From Thinopyrum elongatum (lineage: Eukaryota; Streptophyta; Magnoliopsida; Poales; Poaceae), in contig CM022299.1 in assembly GCA_011799875.1 (NCBI GenBank), positions 210,992,070 to 211,056,069 of the forward strand: DNA of 64,000 bases. The letters are read 5' to 3'. Shown in pieces: positions 22,025 through 33,258 of the stretch. The notes under the pieces are model-generated. The model ran no database searches and had not been told where the DNA came from. It worked only from the letters and a program-made list of their open reading frames with translations. Each line of letters starts with the position of its first letter. Position 1 is the first letter of the stretch. The position numbers and the translations under genes are program-made.

Positions 22025-22857
22025 TGTCGTGGGAAACCACGGCCACCTATGGGGCCATGAGCCCCTTTTGGTTCGGTGGGGGGATGGGCACGTTGCACAA
22101 AGAGCGGAGAAGCGTCGCGCAGCACGGCAGAGATCACACGGGCAGTCTTTACCCAGGTTCGGGCCGCCGTGAGGCGTAAAACCCTACTCCTGCTTTGGTG
22201 GATTGATGGTGGATAATGGTAGTGGACGTAGCACACTCGCTCGGCAAGGTCACTCTGGGGGCGAGAGTGGCTATGAGCGTATGAATATGCGAGGGTCCAA
22301 CCCCTTCTACGGTCACCATGGGCCTCCTTTTATAGATTAAGGGGTCACCACAGTGGCAAATTAGTCTTTGCGTACTGATTAGATAGCTAACAGTGCTATC
22401 ATATCTAACTCTGTAGGCTGACAGAGCGCATTAAATGCGCTGCTCAGTGTCACATCACAGCCTGCCCGGCAGGCCCTGCCGGGCTATTTTGCCAGCTTCG
22501 CGCCTGCTCGTTTGACACGTCTCAGGACGGGTGTCATATGGAGGTGTTTGCTGTAGGAAGTGGATGCCATGTGGAGCGGTGGAGTGGCTTGCCTCCGCCA
22601 GCCCCGGCAGGCCTGCCGGGATGATTTGGGAGCTTGCTTCCGGGGCAAAACCCAACCCTGTCGAGCTCGCCTGCCCGGCAAGGTAGGTCCTTCCCTTAGC
22701 AATGCTTTGTTCCTCTGGCTCACCTTGGTCTTCTCGACTTGCACTTGGATCCTTCAAAGGAATTGATCCTCCTTGTTTGGTCAGATCTTTTTCTTGTAAT
22801 CTTGTCTCTGGCCTGTGCACAGCCCGTGCAATGGACCCAGGGTCTATTGCACCGACA
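22025..22857 (-). repeat. G3 3' LTR
   Basis: 833 bp, against 906 bp for its partner. The difference is mainly one deletion of about 73 bp near 22567 (the partner keeps the segment 31885-31957). It has the same minus-strand TATA block (CTATAAAAGGAGG, about 22336-22324). The GC-rich minus strand just outside it (GGCCCGGGGGCTCC) is the polypurine-tract candidate. Confidence 0.9.
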
Positions 22858-24852
22858 GGAGCCCCCGGGCCTGGCATGAACGTGCCACTGGGCGTCGTCG
22901 GGGTAGTCCCTAACCAGTGCACAGGCAGAAATGTAAGGGCAGCTCTGCCCTTTGAGATCTTCTTTGCTTCTTTATTAACGTGAGCTCGGGTCAGTTTCCG
23001 GTTTTCCCGCGTGTCGTGCAACGCCAATTATGGTGGGGCCATTCTTGTAATGGCCTGTGAATGACTTTAACGCACGGGCGGATAACTGCTAATTCACTCT
23101 TCCCACCACGCCCTTATCCTTAGCCATGTATGCCGCATGCATTGAGTGGGGTAGGTAATGGAGGCGCGTGGTGCGGGAGAGCATCAAGGCAGGGGCCCGT
23201 TCTTCTTGGATTGGTGGAAGAGGATGGCGGTTACTCGCCGGGGAATCAGCCCCCAGCCCTAGCTCGCCTATAAAAGGAGGAGCGGGGGAGGAGCGGAGGC
23301 ATTCATCCACATTCCTCTCCTCCTTCGCCTTCTGCTTCTTCTGGGTATGCTGAAAGGAAGAGCCCGGGCCAGGCCCTGGGCCCTAGCTTGGAGTTTCGCG
23401 TGAGCCCCATGGGGGCGCTCGGGCGGCGCGGCGGTAGCACCGGAGGTGGTGACTCTGGTGTGCTCGTCGCGGGGTCGCCCGTGGCTTCAACTTTATTGAG
23501 AGGCGACGCAAACGACACCATGCCGAGGCCCATATGGGCAGAAGGTGTGGTAGTCGATTGTGGCCTATCCCCCCTTTTCCTGCGGCGTTGGAGGGAGGTT
23601 GCAGAGATGGTTTGCCATTAGTGAGGGCGGACCCTATCTCCTCGTACTCCGCCCATCTGGTGCATGGGAGAGCCTCTAGTCCTTGTGCATGCTTCCTTAA
23701 TGGGTGGGGTCTTCATATCGTTGGGCCGTCGGGGACGTCCATGCTCTTTGTGGGGTCTCCTGGGGTGCGTGGCGTTCGCATCGATGGGCATGGCGGGAGC
23801 TTTGGGCGACGGCGGTGCATAAGGTGGCGGCAACCCACGACGCGTCAAGAACAGGGGCGACTGTTCCGACGAATCGTGTTTGCCGGTGACTCCGTCTGGG
23901 TTCCCGGCAGTGCCACCGCCCGCGCCTGCCCTCCGATTTCTTCCTCATAGCCCATCGACGGTGTTCTCCTGATCCTAGGGAGGCATCGAATCCCAGCCAG
24001 GCCCGCCTTCCACCTTCTCCGTTCCTTCCTGTGATTTCTTGAAGGAGATGGACAAGGGCAAAGACATCACGGGGCACTTATCTTTTTTTAATCTTAAATC
24101 TATAGGCACTTGCCAAATTTTAGTACAAATAATGTAATCTCTCGTATCCATGCTTATGTTCTGTGAGATTTGTACTTGCTGATCAGCATATTAATGAACA
24201 AGATAAGCTTTGCCGGGCACTTGTGCATGTACGATATCCATGCAGAGGTGAAATGCCTCCATACTTTCATGTAAACAAGTAGATTCCGGTAAGCTACCTT
24301 GCCGGCACCCCATAGGACTGCTGCCGTGAGGCTGAGCCTGCCGGGCGCAGAACCCATTGGGAGAGACCAGCCCCCTGCCAACCCCTTTCAGCCAAAGGCC
24401 ACTACAACCATCCTGACCGAAGCAGCGTTCGTGTCAGTAGATGGGAGTACCTTTGTTTCCGAGGTGGCGAGGTTTTCATATGCACAAGTCCTACTCACGG
24501 AACATGTATGGATAAGAGACGGAACTTATCTGTTTGGCTTGCCGAAGACCGCAGTGCTGGCTTGTCTTCGCATCCTCTTCCTAGGACTAAGTCCACGGCA
24601 GGAGCCTGCAGTTTATGCAAATGAAGATGATGCCAGATGCAATGTAGCTACATGATCATGCAACCTATCTACATGAATCATGCGATGCTTATGATATGCT
24701 TATGCATGCATGCAACTTGTCGGGCCCCCCAGCGCTTCATTTATTTCTCTGTTGCTCAGGGTCTGCGCCTGGCTTTGTACAAGGGGTTACATGCACCTGA
24801 GGCAAGGCCTGTACAAAAGGGTGGCTGTCGGGCAGGGCCCGACAGCCGCGCC
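22858..24852 (+). other. G3 3' non-coding region with antisense promoter and short ORFs
   Basis: About 2 kb between the pol stop and the 3' LTR. On the plus strand there is a TATA box CTATAAAAGG at 23268-23277, a CT-rich leader, and an ATG at 23409 opening a 70-codon frame to TAG 23619-23621 (GALGRRGGSTGGGDSG at the N-terminus). A longer overlapping frame, 23534-23950, is GC-rich and unconvincing. By position this matches the antisense extra ORF of Tat-lineage elements (compare G2), but I see no domain. The remainder has no recognised feature. Confidence 0.4.
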
Positions 24853-27800
24853 TTACAGGTAGAACTTGCGGAGATGCTCAATATTCCATGAGTTTTGCAA
24901 TTGAATGCCATCTCCGGTCTCCAGACGGACTGCGCCAGGTCTGGTGACTCGTACTACCTGGTAAGGGCCTTCCCACTTTGGCGACAGCTTTTTTGTACCC
25001 TTGGCGGACTAAACGCGCCTAAGGACAAGGTCACCTTCCTCAAAACACCGGGCATGAACCTTGCGGCTATGATAGTGATGCAGGGCTTGCTGATAGCGTG
25101 CAGCACGTGTAGCAACCCGGAGACGGTTCTCCTCGAGAAGCACGGCGTCGTCATGCATGTGATGTTCCTGCGCTACTTCATCGTAGGTAAGCACTCGAGG
25201 TGACATGTAAATGAGTTCCGTGGGGATAACTGCTTCTGCCCCATAGACTAGGGAGAAGGGAGTCTGCCCGATAGCTCGGTTTGGTGTCGCTCTGAGGGAC
25301 CAAAGAACCACCGGCAGCTCATCGATCCGTTGCCTGCCGTGCTTCCGCAGCTTATCAAACGTTCTTGTCTTGAGTCCTCACAGCACTTCAGTGTTCGCCC
25401 TCTTAGCTTGTCCATTGCTTCTGGGATGTGCGATAGAGGCAAATGAGATCTTGCTTCCGAGGGCATGAACATATTGCAGGAAGGCGTGGCTCGTGAACTG
25501 GGTGCCGTTGTCGGTGATGATCCGGGCAGGGACCCCGAAGCGGCACACCAATCCTTTCAAGAACTTGATAGCTGACTGAGCATTCACCTTTCTCATGGCA
25601 TCTACTTCCGGCCACTTTGTAAACTTGTCGATTGCAACGAACAAGAATTCAAAGCCCCCGGCAGCTCGGGGGAAAGGGCCGAGGATATCGAGCCCCCAGA
25701 CCAAAAGCGGCCATGACAAAGGGATTGTCTGGAGTGCTTGGGCAGGCAGATGGATATTTTTGGAATGGAACTGATAGGTTTCACACTTGGTGACGAGCTC
25801 AACTACATCATGGAGGGCTGTGGGCCAATAGAATCCTTGCCAGAATGCTTTCCCAACCAAAGCCCTTGATCCAATGTGGGAGCCGCACATGCCTTTGTGT
25901 ATCTCTGCCAGCAGTTCCTTTCCTCCTTCCCGGTAAATGCACTTAAATTTCACACCGTTGGGCCTTCTTCTGTATAGTGTGGCATCGACAAACTGATACA
26001 TACTGGCCCTCTGGGCTACTCTTTCAGCTTCTTCTTGCTCTTCGGGAAGTTCTCCGGTTTGGAGGAAATGGACTATGTGCCTTGCCCAAGTTGGAGCCTG
26101 AGGCTCGGCAACGAGGACTAGCGGCACCTCCTCCTTTGTGGGGGCGCATCCCTCGACCGCGGGGACCAGTGGCCCGGCAGGAGGGTGCAGCCCGACAATC
26201 GAAGGGGAGTTGTTTCCGGCAGGGTCCCTGCCAGGAGCCTCGAAAGGCTCTACCGGGAGAGGCTTACCGAAGTCCAATTTCCTCCTCTTTCGGGCCATTG
26301 TTGTCGGGGATACGGAGGGCTGAGCAAGATGGAGAACAAAAGTTCCTGGCTCCACAAGAAGCTTCTGCGCAGCGCACTTTGACAGGTGATCAGCAATGTT
26401 GTTTTCCGCACGGGGTACGTGCTTTGTTTGCAACCCGTCAAAGCGCTCCTCCAATCTTCTCACTTCCTCGATGTATGCCTCCATCAATGGGCTTTGGTAA
26501 TCCTTGTTGACTTGTCTCACCACCAGTTGTGAATCTCCTCGAATGATCAGCTTCTTGATTCCCAATTATGTGGCAATCCTAAGCCTGGCAAGAAGCCCTT
26601 CATATTCTGCTGTATTGTTGGTCGCCTCCTCCTGGGGAAAGTGCATCTGGATGACATACCTCAGGTGCTCTCTAGTGGGATCCACGAGAAGCACGCCAGC
26701 CCCTGCACCTTGTAGGGAGAAGGCACCATCGAAATACATGATCCATTCTTGGGGCGCTTCCTTGCCGGGGATAACTGTTTCCTGTACTTCTTCATCAGGG
26801 GTTGGCGTCCATTCTGCAATAAACTCTGCCAATGCCCTGCTCTGGATTGTTGATGTGTTTTCAAACTTCAGGCCAAAGCTGGACAACTCCAATGCCCACT
26901 CCACTATCCTGCCGATGGCCTTTGGGTTTCGAAGTATCCTTTGCAATGGGGAGCGGGTGACAACCGTGATCTCATGGGCTTAGAAGTAGTGGCGCAGTTT
27001 CCTTGAGGCCATGACAAGGCCAAAGATCAATTTTTGCACACCAGAATACCTGTATCTAGCCACCTGCAACAGGGAGCTGACGAAGTATACTAGGCGCTAC
27101 ACCACCTTCTTCATTGCCGTGTCCTTGGGGTTGCTTCCGCTGCCGTGCTCCTCTTTGTCCTGATCCGTATCTGGCCTTGCTGGGCCGCTCTCTTTCTCTT
27201 CCCCGGGCGGGACACTTGCTGAGGTGGCTGCTTCTTCTACTTCCCGCTGTGCTACTAGGGCCGCACTAACCACTTGATTAGTTGCTGCCAGATATAGCAG
27301 CAACGGCTCTTGTGATTTGGGTGCGACCAAAGTAGGCACAGAAGACAAGTAGGCCTTCAAATCCTGCAGCGCTGCATCTTCTTCTGGGGTCCACTTCATG
27401 GGTCCTGCCCTCTTCAAAATCTTGAAGAACGGCAAGGCGCGCTTGGCAGACTTGGAGATGAATCTGCTAAGCCCGGCAACGTATCCTGTCAAACGCCTCA
27501 CATCCTTAACTGTCTTGGGTGCCTGTATCTACTCAATGGCCTTGATCTTATCAGGGTTGGCCTCTATCCCACGGTGGGACACAAAGAAACCAAGTAGCTT
27601 GCCGGAGGGAACGCCAAACACGCACTTCTCCGGATTCAGTTTCAAGTTGATCTTGCGGAGATTAGCAAATGTCTCTTCTAAATCCTGGATGAGGGTTGAT
27701 CTGTCCTTGGTCTTGACCACAGTATCATCCATATAGGCTTCAATGTTCCTATGCAACTGTGGTTCAAAGCCAATCTGGACTGCTCTTGCAAAAGTGAACC

Positions 27801-28319
27801 CAGCACTCTTCAGCCCGAAAGGCATGCGCACAAAGCAGTATGTGCCGCATGGGGTGATGAATGAGGTCTTTTCTTCGTCTTCCTTGGACATAAAAATCTG
27901 ATGGTATCCAGAGTATGCATCCAGAAAAGAGAGCAGCTCACATCCTGAAGTAGAATCCATGATCTGGTCGATGCGCGGCAAGGGAAATGGGTCCTTTGGG
28001 CATGCCTTTTTCAGATCCGTGAAATCTATGCAAGCCTCCATTTTCCATTAGCCTTGCACACAACCACTGGGTTTGTTAACCATGTTGGATGCAGTACTCC
28101 TCTGACCAAACCAGCTGCTTCAAGTTTCTTGATTTCCTCGGCAATAAACTGTTGCCGCTCCAAGGCCTGCTTCCGAACCTTCTGCTTGACGGGCCGGGCA
28201 TGTGGGTAGACAGCAAGGTGGTGCTCGATTACCTCCCTGGGAACACCGGGGATATCAGACGGTTGCCAGGCAAACACATTGATATTCGCCCGCAGGAAGG
28301 CAACGAGCGCGCTTTCCTA
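24853..28319 (-). pseudogene. G3 pol: reverse transcriptase, RNase H, integrase
   Basis: Continues in frame after gag-protease. RT: NPVVVCKANGKWR, CIDFTDLKKACPKDPF, FLDAYSGYHQIF, PFGLKSAGFTF and catalytic YMDD at about 27734-27723. RNase H: WIMYFDGAFSLQGAGAG, NNTAEYEGLL and RGDSQLVVRQVN. Integrase: HHCC-like zinc region, WGLDILGPFP (first Asp), ITDNGTQFTS (second Asp), and NGQAKRAN, where the third catalytic residue, usually Glu, is Lys at 25404-25402. The C-terminus has LSPKWEGPYQV and ends TAA at 24855-24853. In-frame stops: 28319, 27531, 27099, 26982, 26568, 25380, 25011. One frameshift lies near 28035. Most stops fit CAG/CAA/CGA-to-stop changes. Confidence 0.85.
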
Positions 28320-30899
28320 TTTGTCATCAAGGGTGGCACTGATAGTGAAAGTACCATCAGCGCCAGCCAGCCCTGCCGTGACCTTTTTCACTTGAGGTGG
28401 AGCAGCCTTGGATCTCTTGCTGTTGGAACTCTCTGGCATGTCATCAACGGGCGCGGCACATTCCACAGAGATACGCTCCCCGGATTCCTTTCCAGTGCCT
28501 CTGCTATGCTTTCCCTTGGTGGGAACTGTGGCTTCCGCGACCTCTGCTGCGACCGCGTCCCGGTACATCTTATCCATGCAAATAATTACATCTTTCTTGT
28601 CCGACGGAACGGAAATGACACCCATCGGCCCTGGCATCTTCAAGGTGTTGTAGGCATAGTGGGATGCTGCCATGAATTTGGCCAGGGCCGGGCGCCCAAG
28701 GATCCCGTTGTACGGCAGGGGGAGGTCAACCACATCCACCACAACTTTCTCAGTCCTGTAGTTCAACTCTCCTCGAAATGTCACTAGCAATGTAACCTTT
28801 CCCTTAGGACGGCTCCTGCCGGGATTGACTCCTTGAAATGTGCATGTGGCCTTAAGTTCTTCCTCTGCTATCTGGAGTTTGCTGATAACCTTTGGGGAAA
28901 TCAGATTCAACCTGGCCCCGCCGTCAACCAGCATCTTTGTGACCTTGAGGTTGCGAATTGTTGGTGAGACCAACAACGGCAAGCACCCTACCGCAGTAAT
29001 GCGGTCGGGGTGGTCCTCTTCATCAAAGATGATGGGAGTGCGTGACCACTTGAGCGGCTTCCAAGAATCTGCCGCTGGCTCAACGGCATTGACTTCACGT
29101 GCCCACTGTTTAAGTTGGCGGTGAGAGGAGTGCAAAGATGCACCCCTGTCAATGCACAGGGCGTCAATGGCCTTCTGGAATTCCTGCTCGCTGGTTTCCT
29201 CTTCATTCCCTCCATCACTCTCATTACTGCAATCCTCCTTCTCTCGGCCTTTGGCGGGTTTCCCTTGGTTCCGAGGAGCCTTGCCGGGGCGATTTGCTTC
29301 ACCACCCCGGCCCTTCCCGCCAGCGCCATTCTGACTTTTTTCCTTATCGCGCTTCTCATACTCAGCCTTCTGCCTCTTGACGAGCTGCTCCACCAGATGA
29401 CACTCCTGGAGATCATGGCCCTTGGTCCGATGAATCTTACAGTACGGCCCATCACTTTTCCCAGCTTTCTCGGCAGCCGCCGCGTCCCGGCAGTCAGCGC
29501 ATGCGGTAGCCTCCTTGCCGGGGGCTTCAGCCTTGGGCTTCTTGCCGGTACTAGGCGTGCCTGACCCCTCAACAGTCATCACTGTCTTATCCTTGTGCTT
29601 CTTGTTGTGTTTCTTGTTCTTCTTCTTCTTACTGATGGCCTCATCGTCATCTTCTGAGTCGATGTCGACGCAATCTTCCTCTCCAGGAAGTTTCCTCCCC
29701 TCCTCCACCCAAGCACATTTGTCCACCAAAGTGTAGAGCTCCTTCACAGTCTTGGGCAACTGAACGTTCATCTTGGAACGTATCCTGTGGTTGCTCACGT
29801 TGGATTGGAAGGCAGCTATCACAGCAGCTGGGTGGATATCTGGGATATTTCTGTGGACTTGGCTGAATCTCTGCAAGTACTTCCGTAGAGTTTCTCCTTC
29901 TTTCTGCTGGAGAAGCTGCAAGTCGCTGGGCCGCCCTGGTTCTTGATGGCCGCCCGTGAAGGCACCAATGAACTCGTGGCACAGGTCAGCCCAGGTCAAA
30001 ATGGAGTTCTCCGGCAGGTACATCAGCCAAGACCTCACATTTGACTTGAGGGCCAAAGGGAAGTAGTTGGCGAACACCTTCTCATCTCTTCCCCCGGCAG
30101 CTTGAACAGTGATGGTGTAGATGCTCAAGAACTCTGCCGGGTTTAGTCTCCCATCATACTTCTCGGGTATCTCTGGCTTGAACGTGCGAGTGGACGGCCA
30201 ACAGACTTGCCGCAGCTCACGGATGAAGGCAGGGCACCCAACCTCGAAAGGCAGGCACCTGCCATCTCCGAGCGCGGGCTTGTCGATGTTGGGGCCATCA
30301 CACCCATTAGACCAGAGGGGGTTGTCGTGGCGCCGCTCGTCGATGACACGCGCGCCTTCCCTTCGCCTGCCCTCCGGGGCACGCTGTCGGCCTTGACGCG
30401 CTCGAGGGTCTGATGAGGCCATCGAGACATCATCGGGTGCTTGGTTTTGCGGCTCCCGGGCAGCTTGCCATGGTGGGGATTGCACCATTAGGGTGGCCCC
30501 TCCTGCATGGCCAGTCGCACGAGCCGCCATTGCCGCCTGGGAAGGCCGTGGAGGTCCGGCCCGCTGTGATCCTTCCGCCTCGGTAAAACCAATCAGACTT
30601 TGGTTGGTGGCTTGCCACTCATCCATCTGGTCTGCCGCCGGTGGAAATCTCAACAACAGTTGGGCTCGCGCCATGGCCTCTGAGGCAATGCTTGGCATAG
30701 GTGATGACGATGTAGATTGTAGTGTCGCTCGGCTCCTGAAGTTTCCAGTGGCGACCGCGCCGCGCCCTTGCTGCTGCGAACCAGCCGTTTGGACGGCATG
30801 GTGACACGGCGGAGGCGCCAGAGGGCCAGTGGCTCCGTTGGGCACAGTAGCTGGGTCAGCCCGCCCCGAGGGTGGCGCGTGCCCCGCGGTCGCGCCCAC
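28317..30899 (-). CDS. G3 gag-protease polyprotein segment
   Basis: An 860-codon open stretch. A proline/alanine-rich N-terminus leads to a Retrotrans_gag domain at roughly residues 245-410 (IPEKYDGRLNPAEFLSIY, WLMYLPENSILTWADL, KEGETLRKYLQRFSQV). A Lys-rich region and a knuckle-like C-x2-H-x4-H-x4-C (CKIHRTKGHDLQEC) follow, then an aspartic protease (MLVDGGARLNLISPKV, with YNGILGRPALAKF as second motif). Gag forms the particle and the protease matures it. It ends in a TAG at 28319-28317, and the same frame continues directly into RT, so one long gag-pol frame is the ancestral state. Confidence 0.85.
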   Translation of the reverse strand: MGATAGHAPPSGRADPATVPNGATGPLAPPPCHHAVQTAGSQQQGRGAVATGNFRSRATLQSTSSSPMPSIASEAMARAQLLLRFPPAADQMDEWQATNQSLIGFTEAEGSQRAGPPRPSQAAMAARATGHAGGATLMVQSPPWQAAREPQNQAPDDVSMASSDPRARQGRQRAPEGRRREGARVIDERRHDNPLWSNGCDGPNIDKPALGDGRCLPFEVGCPAFIRELRQVCWPSTRTFKPEIPEKYDGRLNPAEFLSIYTITVQAAGGRDEKVFANYFPLALKSNVRSWLMYLPENSILTWADLCHEFIGAFTGGHQEPGRPSDLQLLQQKEGETLRKYLQRFSQVHRNIPDIHPAAVIAAFQSNVSNHRIRSKMNVQLPKTVKELYTLVDKCAWVEEGRKLPGEEDCVDIDSEDDDEAISKKKKNKKHNKKHKDKTVMTVEGSGTPSTGKKPKAEAPGKEATACADCRDAAAAEKAGKSDGPYCKIHRTKGHDLQECHLVEQLVKRQKAEYEKRDKEKSQNGAGGKGRGGEANRPGKAPRNQGKPAKGREKEDCSNESDGGNEEETSEQEFQKAIDALCIDRGASLHSSHRQLKQWAREVNAVEPAADSWKPLKWSRTPIIFDEEDHPDRITAVGCLPLLVSPTIRNLKVTKMLVDGGARLNLISPKVISKLQIAEEELKATCTFQGVNPGRSRPKGKVTLLVTFRGELNYRTEKVVVDVVDLPLPYNGILGRPALAKFMAASHYAYNTLKMPGPMGVISVPSDKKDVIICMDKMYRDAVAAEVAEATVPTKGKHSRGTGKESGERISVECAAPVDDMPESSNSKRSKAAPPQVKKVTAGLAGADGTFTISATLDDK

Positions 30900-31256
30900 A
30901 GCGGGGCCGGCCGGAGGGTTGCGATTCGCCCCAGAACGAGCATCATCACTGCGGCTGTGCCCATTGGCAAGGAGAAGGGGTTCAGGAGGAATGTTCCCCG
31001 CATCCGTACCTCATGGAGCATGGCCGTTGGGATGTTGCTGATGCTGTCCTTCCCCGGTACCTCCCGTTCCTGCTTCGGCCGTGGGGGAGGTGGCGACGGC
31101 GCCGCCTGCGCCGACCACGTCGCCCGCAGCATCCACACCCTCGCGAGCCCCCGCATTCCCCGTGACGTCGGCGGTCGCGGGCGGCGGAGCCTTCGAGGTG
31201 GACGGGTGATTTGCAGCTCCGGGCTTCCTCTTGGGCGCCATAGTCGATGACGCCAT
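30900..31256 (-). pseudogene. G3 gag N-terminus, cut by a stop
   Basis: In frame with 28317-30899. The likely start is ATG 31256 (MASSTMAPKRKPGAANH) or 31241 (MAPKRKPG), 60-80 bp inside the primer site. It is Ala/Gly/Pro rich. One TGA at 31013-31011 (CGA-type) breaks it. Confidence 0.6.
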
Positions 31257-31318
31257 CGGCGACTAAAATGTCGATGAAGATGACGCACAGCGTACACTCT
31301 CAGTTTCACGCAAGTGAT

Positions 31319-31336
31319 CCCCTACCTGGTGCGCCA
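31319..31336 (-). other. G3 primer-binding site
   Basis: The minus strand reads TGGCGCACCAGGTAGGGG, four bases inside the 5' LTR. It is one base different from the site of G1. Confidence 0.7.
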
Positions 31337-31340
31337 AAGA

Positions 31341-32246
31341 TGTCGTGGGAAACCACGGCCACCTATGGGGCCATGAGCCCCTTTTGGTTCGGCGGGGGGA
31401 TGGGCACGTTGCACAAAGAGCGGAGAAGCGTCGCGCAGCACGGCAAAGATCACACGAGCAGTCTTTACCCAGGTTCGGGCCGCCGTGAGGCGTAAAACTC
31501 TACTCCTGCTTTGGCGGATTGATGGTGGATAATGGTGGTGGACATAGCACACTCGCCCAGCAAGGTCACTCTGGGGGCGAGAGTGGCTACGAGCGTATGA
31601 ATATGCGAGGGTCCAACCCCTTCTACGGTCGCCATGGGCCTCCTTTTATAGATTAAGGGGTCACCACAGTGGCAAATCAGTCTTTGCGTACTGATTAGAT
31701 AGCTAACAGTGCTATCATATCTAACTCTGCAGGCTGACAGAGCACATTAAATGCGCCGCTCAGTGTCACATCACAGCCCGCCCGGTAGGCCCTGCCGAGC
31801 TGTTTTGCCAGCTTTGCGCCTGCTCGTTTGACACGTCTCAGGACAGGTGTCATATGGAGGTGTTTGCTGTAGGAAGTGGCTGCCATATGGCAAAAAGCAG
31901 CCACTTAGTCACCTTGGAGCTCGACACCGCTTTGATTAATGACTTGCGTCGCTTGTGAGGTGGAGCGGTGGAGTGGCTTGCCTCCGCCAGCCCCGGCAGG
32001 CCTGCCGGGATGATCTGGGAGCTTGCTTCCGGGGCAAAACCCAACCCTGCCAGGCTCGCCTGCCCGGCAAGGTAGGTCCTTCCCTTAGCGATGCCTTGTT
32101 CCTCTGGCTCACCTTGGCCTTCTCGACTTGCACTTGGATCCTTCAAAGGAACCGATCCTCCTTGTTTGGTCAGATCTTGGTCTTGTAATCTTGTCTCTGG
32201 CCTGTGCACAGTTCGTGCAATGGACCCAGGGTCTATTGCACCGACA
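31341..32246 (-). repeat. G3 5' LTR
   Basis: 906 bp, TG...CA, flanked on the right by the target duplication CTATC. A minus-strand TATA box (CTATAAAAGGAGG) lies at about 31652-31640, with the CCGGCAGG-rich segment upstream of it in the transcription sense. Confidence 0.95.
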
Positions 32247-32251
32247 CTATC

Positions 32252-33258
32252 TATGCTCTTCTTGTCTCAAACTCTATTCATGCTATATCACAAAAATTGA
32301 ACAAGTTCCTTTTGGACCCTCCAGGTGAGGAGCACTCGGAGCCACCGATCCGTCAAGGGCTGCCTTCCAAAACCTTCTATTGCTTTTCGGTCAGACCAAT
32401 TCACTCAAGCTCGGTCACACCGAAAGCATTAGATCGATCTATGTTTTCATCTCGGTGCTACCAATTAGACCGACTCGGTCCCACCGATTTGCTGTAATTG
32501 CACATAGTTTCACATCTCGATGCCACCGATTCGTTCCACTCGGTGCCACCGACATCACATGGGTATATATATCTTACGGACCGTACGGTTGAAAAATTCT
32601 TCAAATGTTTCGAGCCCACGCCCCATTGTTGTCGCCCCCTTGGTCTCCGGATCATTGCATTCGTCTCCTGTGCGTCGTCGCCGCAGGAATCCGCCGCCGA
32701 CAACGGAATGTACTCCACCGTTGCCATCGTAAAGGATCGTCACCGAGTTAGGGTGAGATTCGATCTCCTCGTGCTTTCTTTCTCCGATTCAATGCACAAC
32801 GATCTTTCCTAGTATCTTGCCATGTTTGAGATTGATCTATCCACCAAACAAATTCATTGGAATAGATTCGAAGAAAAAAATTTAGGGTTAGGTTTCCGCC
32901 GAACTCATGTCGGAACGACCGAAATGAAATTTTCGGTCCCACTGATTGGCCCTGGCCATTGCACAAGTACAACTTGGTTCCACCGAAACGTACTGATTGG
33001 TGAGACCGAAAGTAAAGTTTCAGTGAAACCCTAGCATCTCAGAGCTACCGAACCACAACTCGGTCCAACCGAAATTGTGTGTTTAGGCTCTATGAGTGCT
33101 TTAGTGTCACTGAAATGATCAAATCGATAGCTCCAAAATGCTTTCTGTGGAAAACTAAAACTAAAGTTTGGACTCAAATTTTTGAAAAACTATCTGCTTT
33201 TTGTGATAACTCATCTACTCTGCCCATACCCATCTATTCACAGGGTCAGCTTTGCAAG
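32252..33258 (+). promoter_or_regulatory. C2 ORF3 promoter, leader and intron with palindrome array
   Basis: Between G3 and the ORF3 ATG. About thirteen TCGGTGCCACCGA-like motifs (about 32338-33075), for example CTCGGTCACACCGAAA, CTCGGTCCCACCGAT and CTCGGTGCCACCGAC; the last upstream copy (about 32536) lies about 20 bp before a TATA box GTATATATAT at 32568-32577. A GC-rich leader follows (about 32610-32750), with a possible donor (GAGTTAGG|GTGAGA, about 32752) and an acceptor TATTCACAG at about 33243 just before the ATG. Further palindrome copies lie in the presumed intron. Short open frames here are not supported as genes. Confidence 0.65.

Larger units (their letters stand above)
22025..32246 (-). 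mobile_element. G3: full-length Tat-type gypsy, gag-pol decayed
   Basis: A complete insertion on the minus strand. LTRs at 22025-22857 (3') and 31341-32246 (5') both run TGTCGTGGGA...CACCGACA, and a perfect target-site duplication CTATC flanks it (22020-22024 and 32247-32251). The internal order is primer site, gag-protease, RT-RNase H-integrase, then about 2 kb of non-coding sequence carrying an antisense TATA box. The gag-pol frame has at least eight stops and one frameshift, and the integrase has lost its catalytic Glu. It is inserted in C2. Confidence 0.95.
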
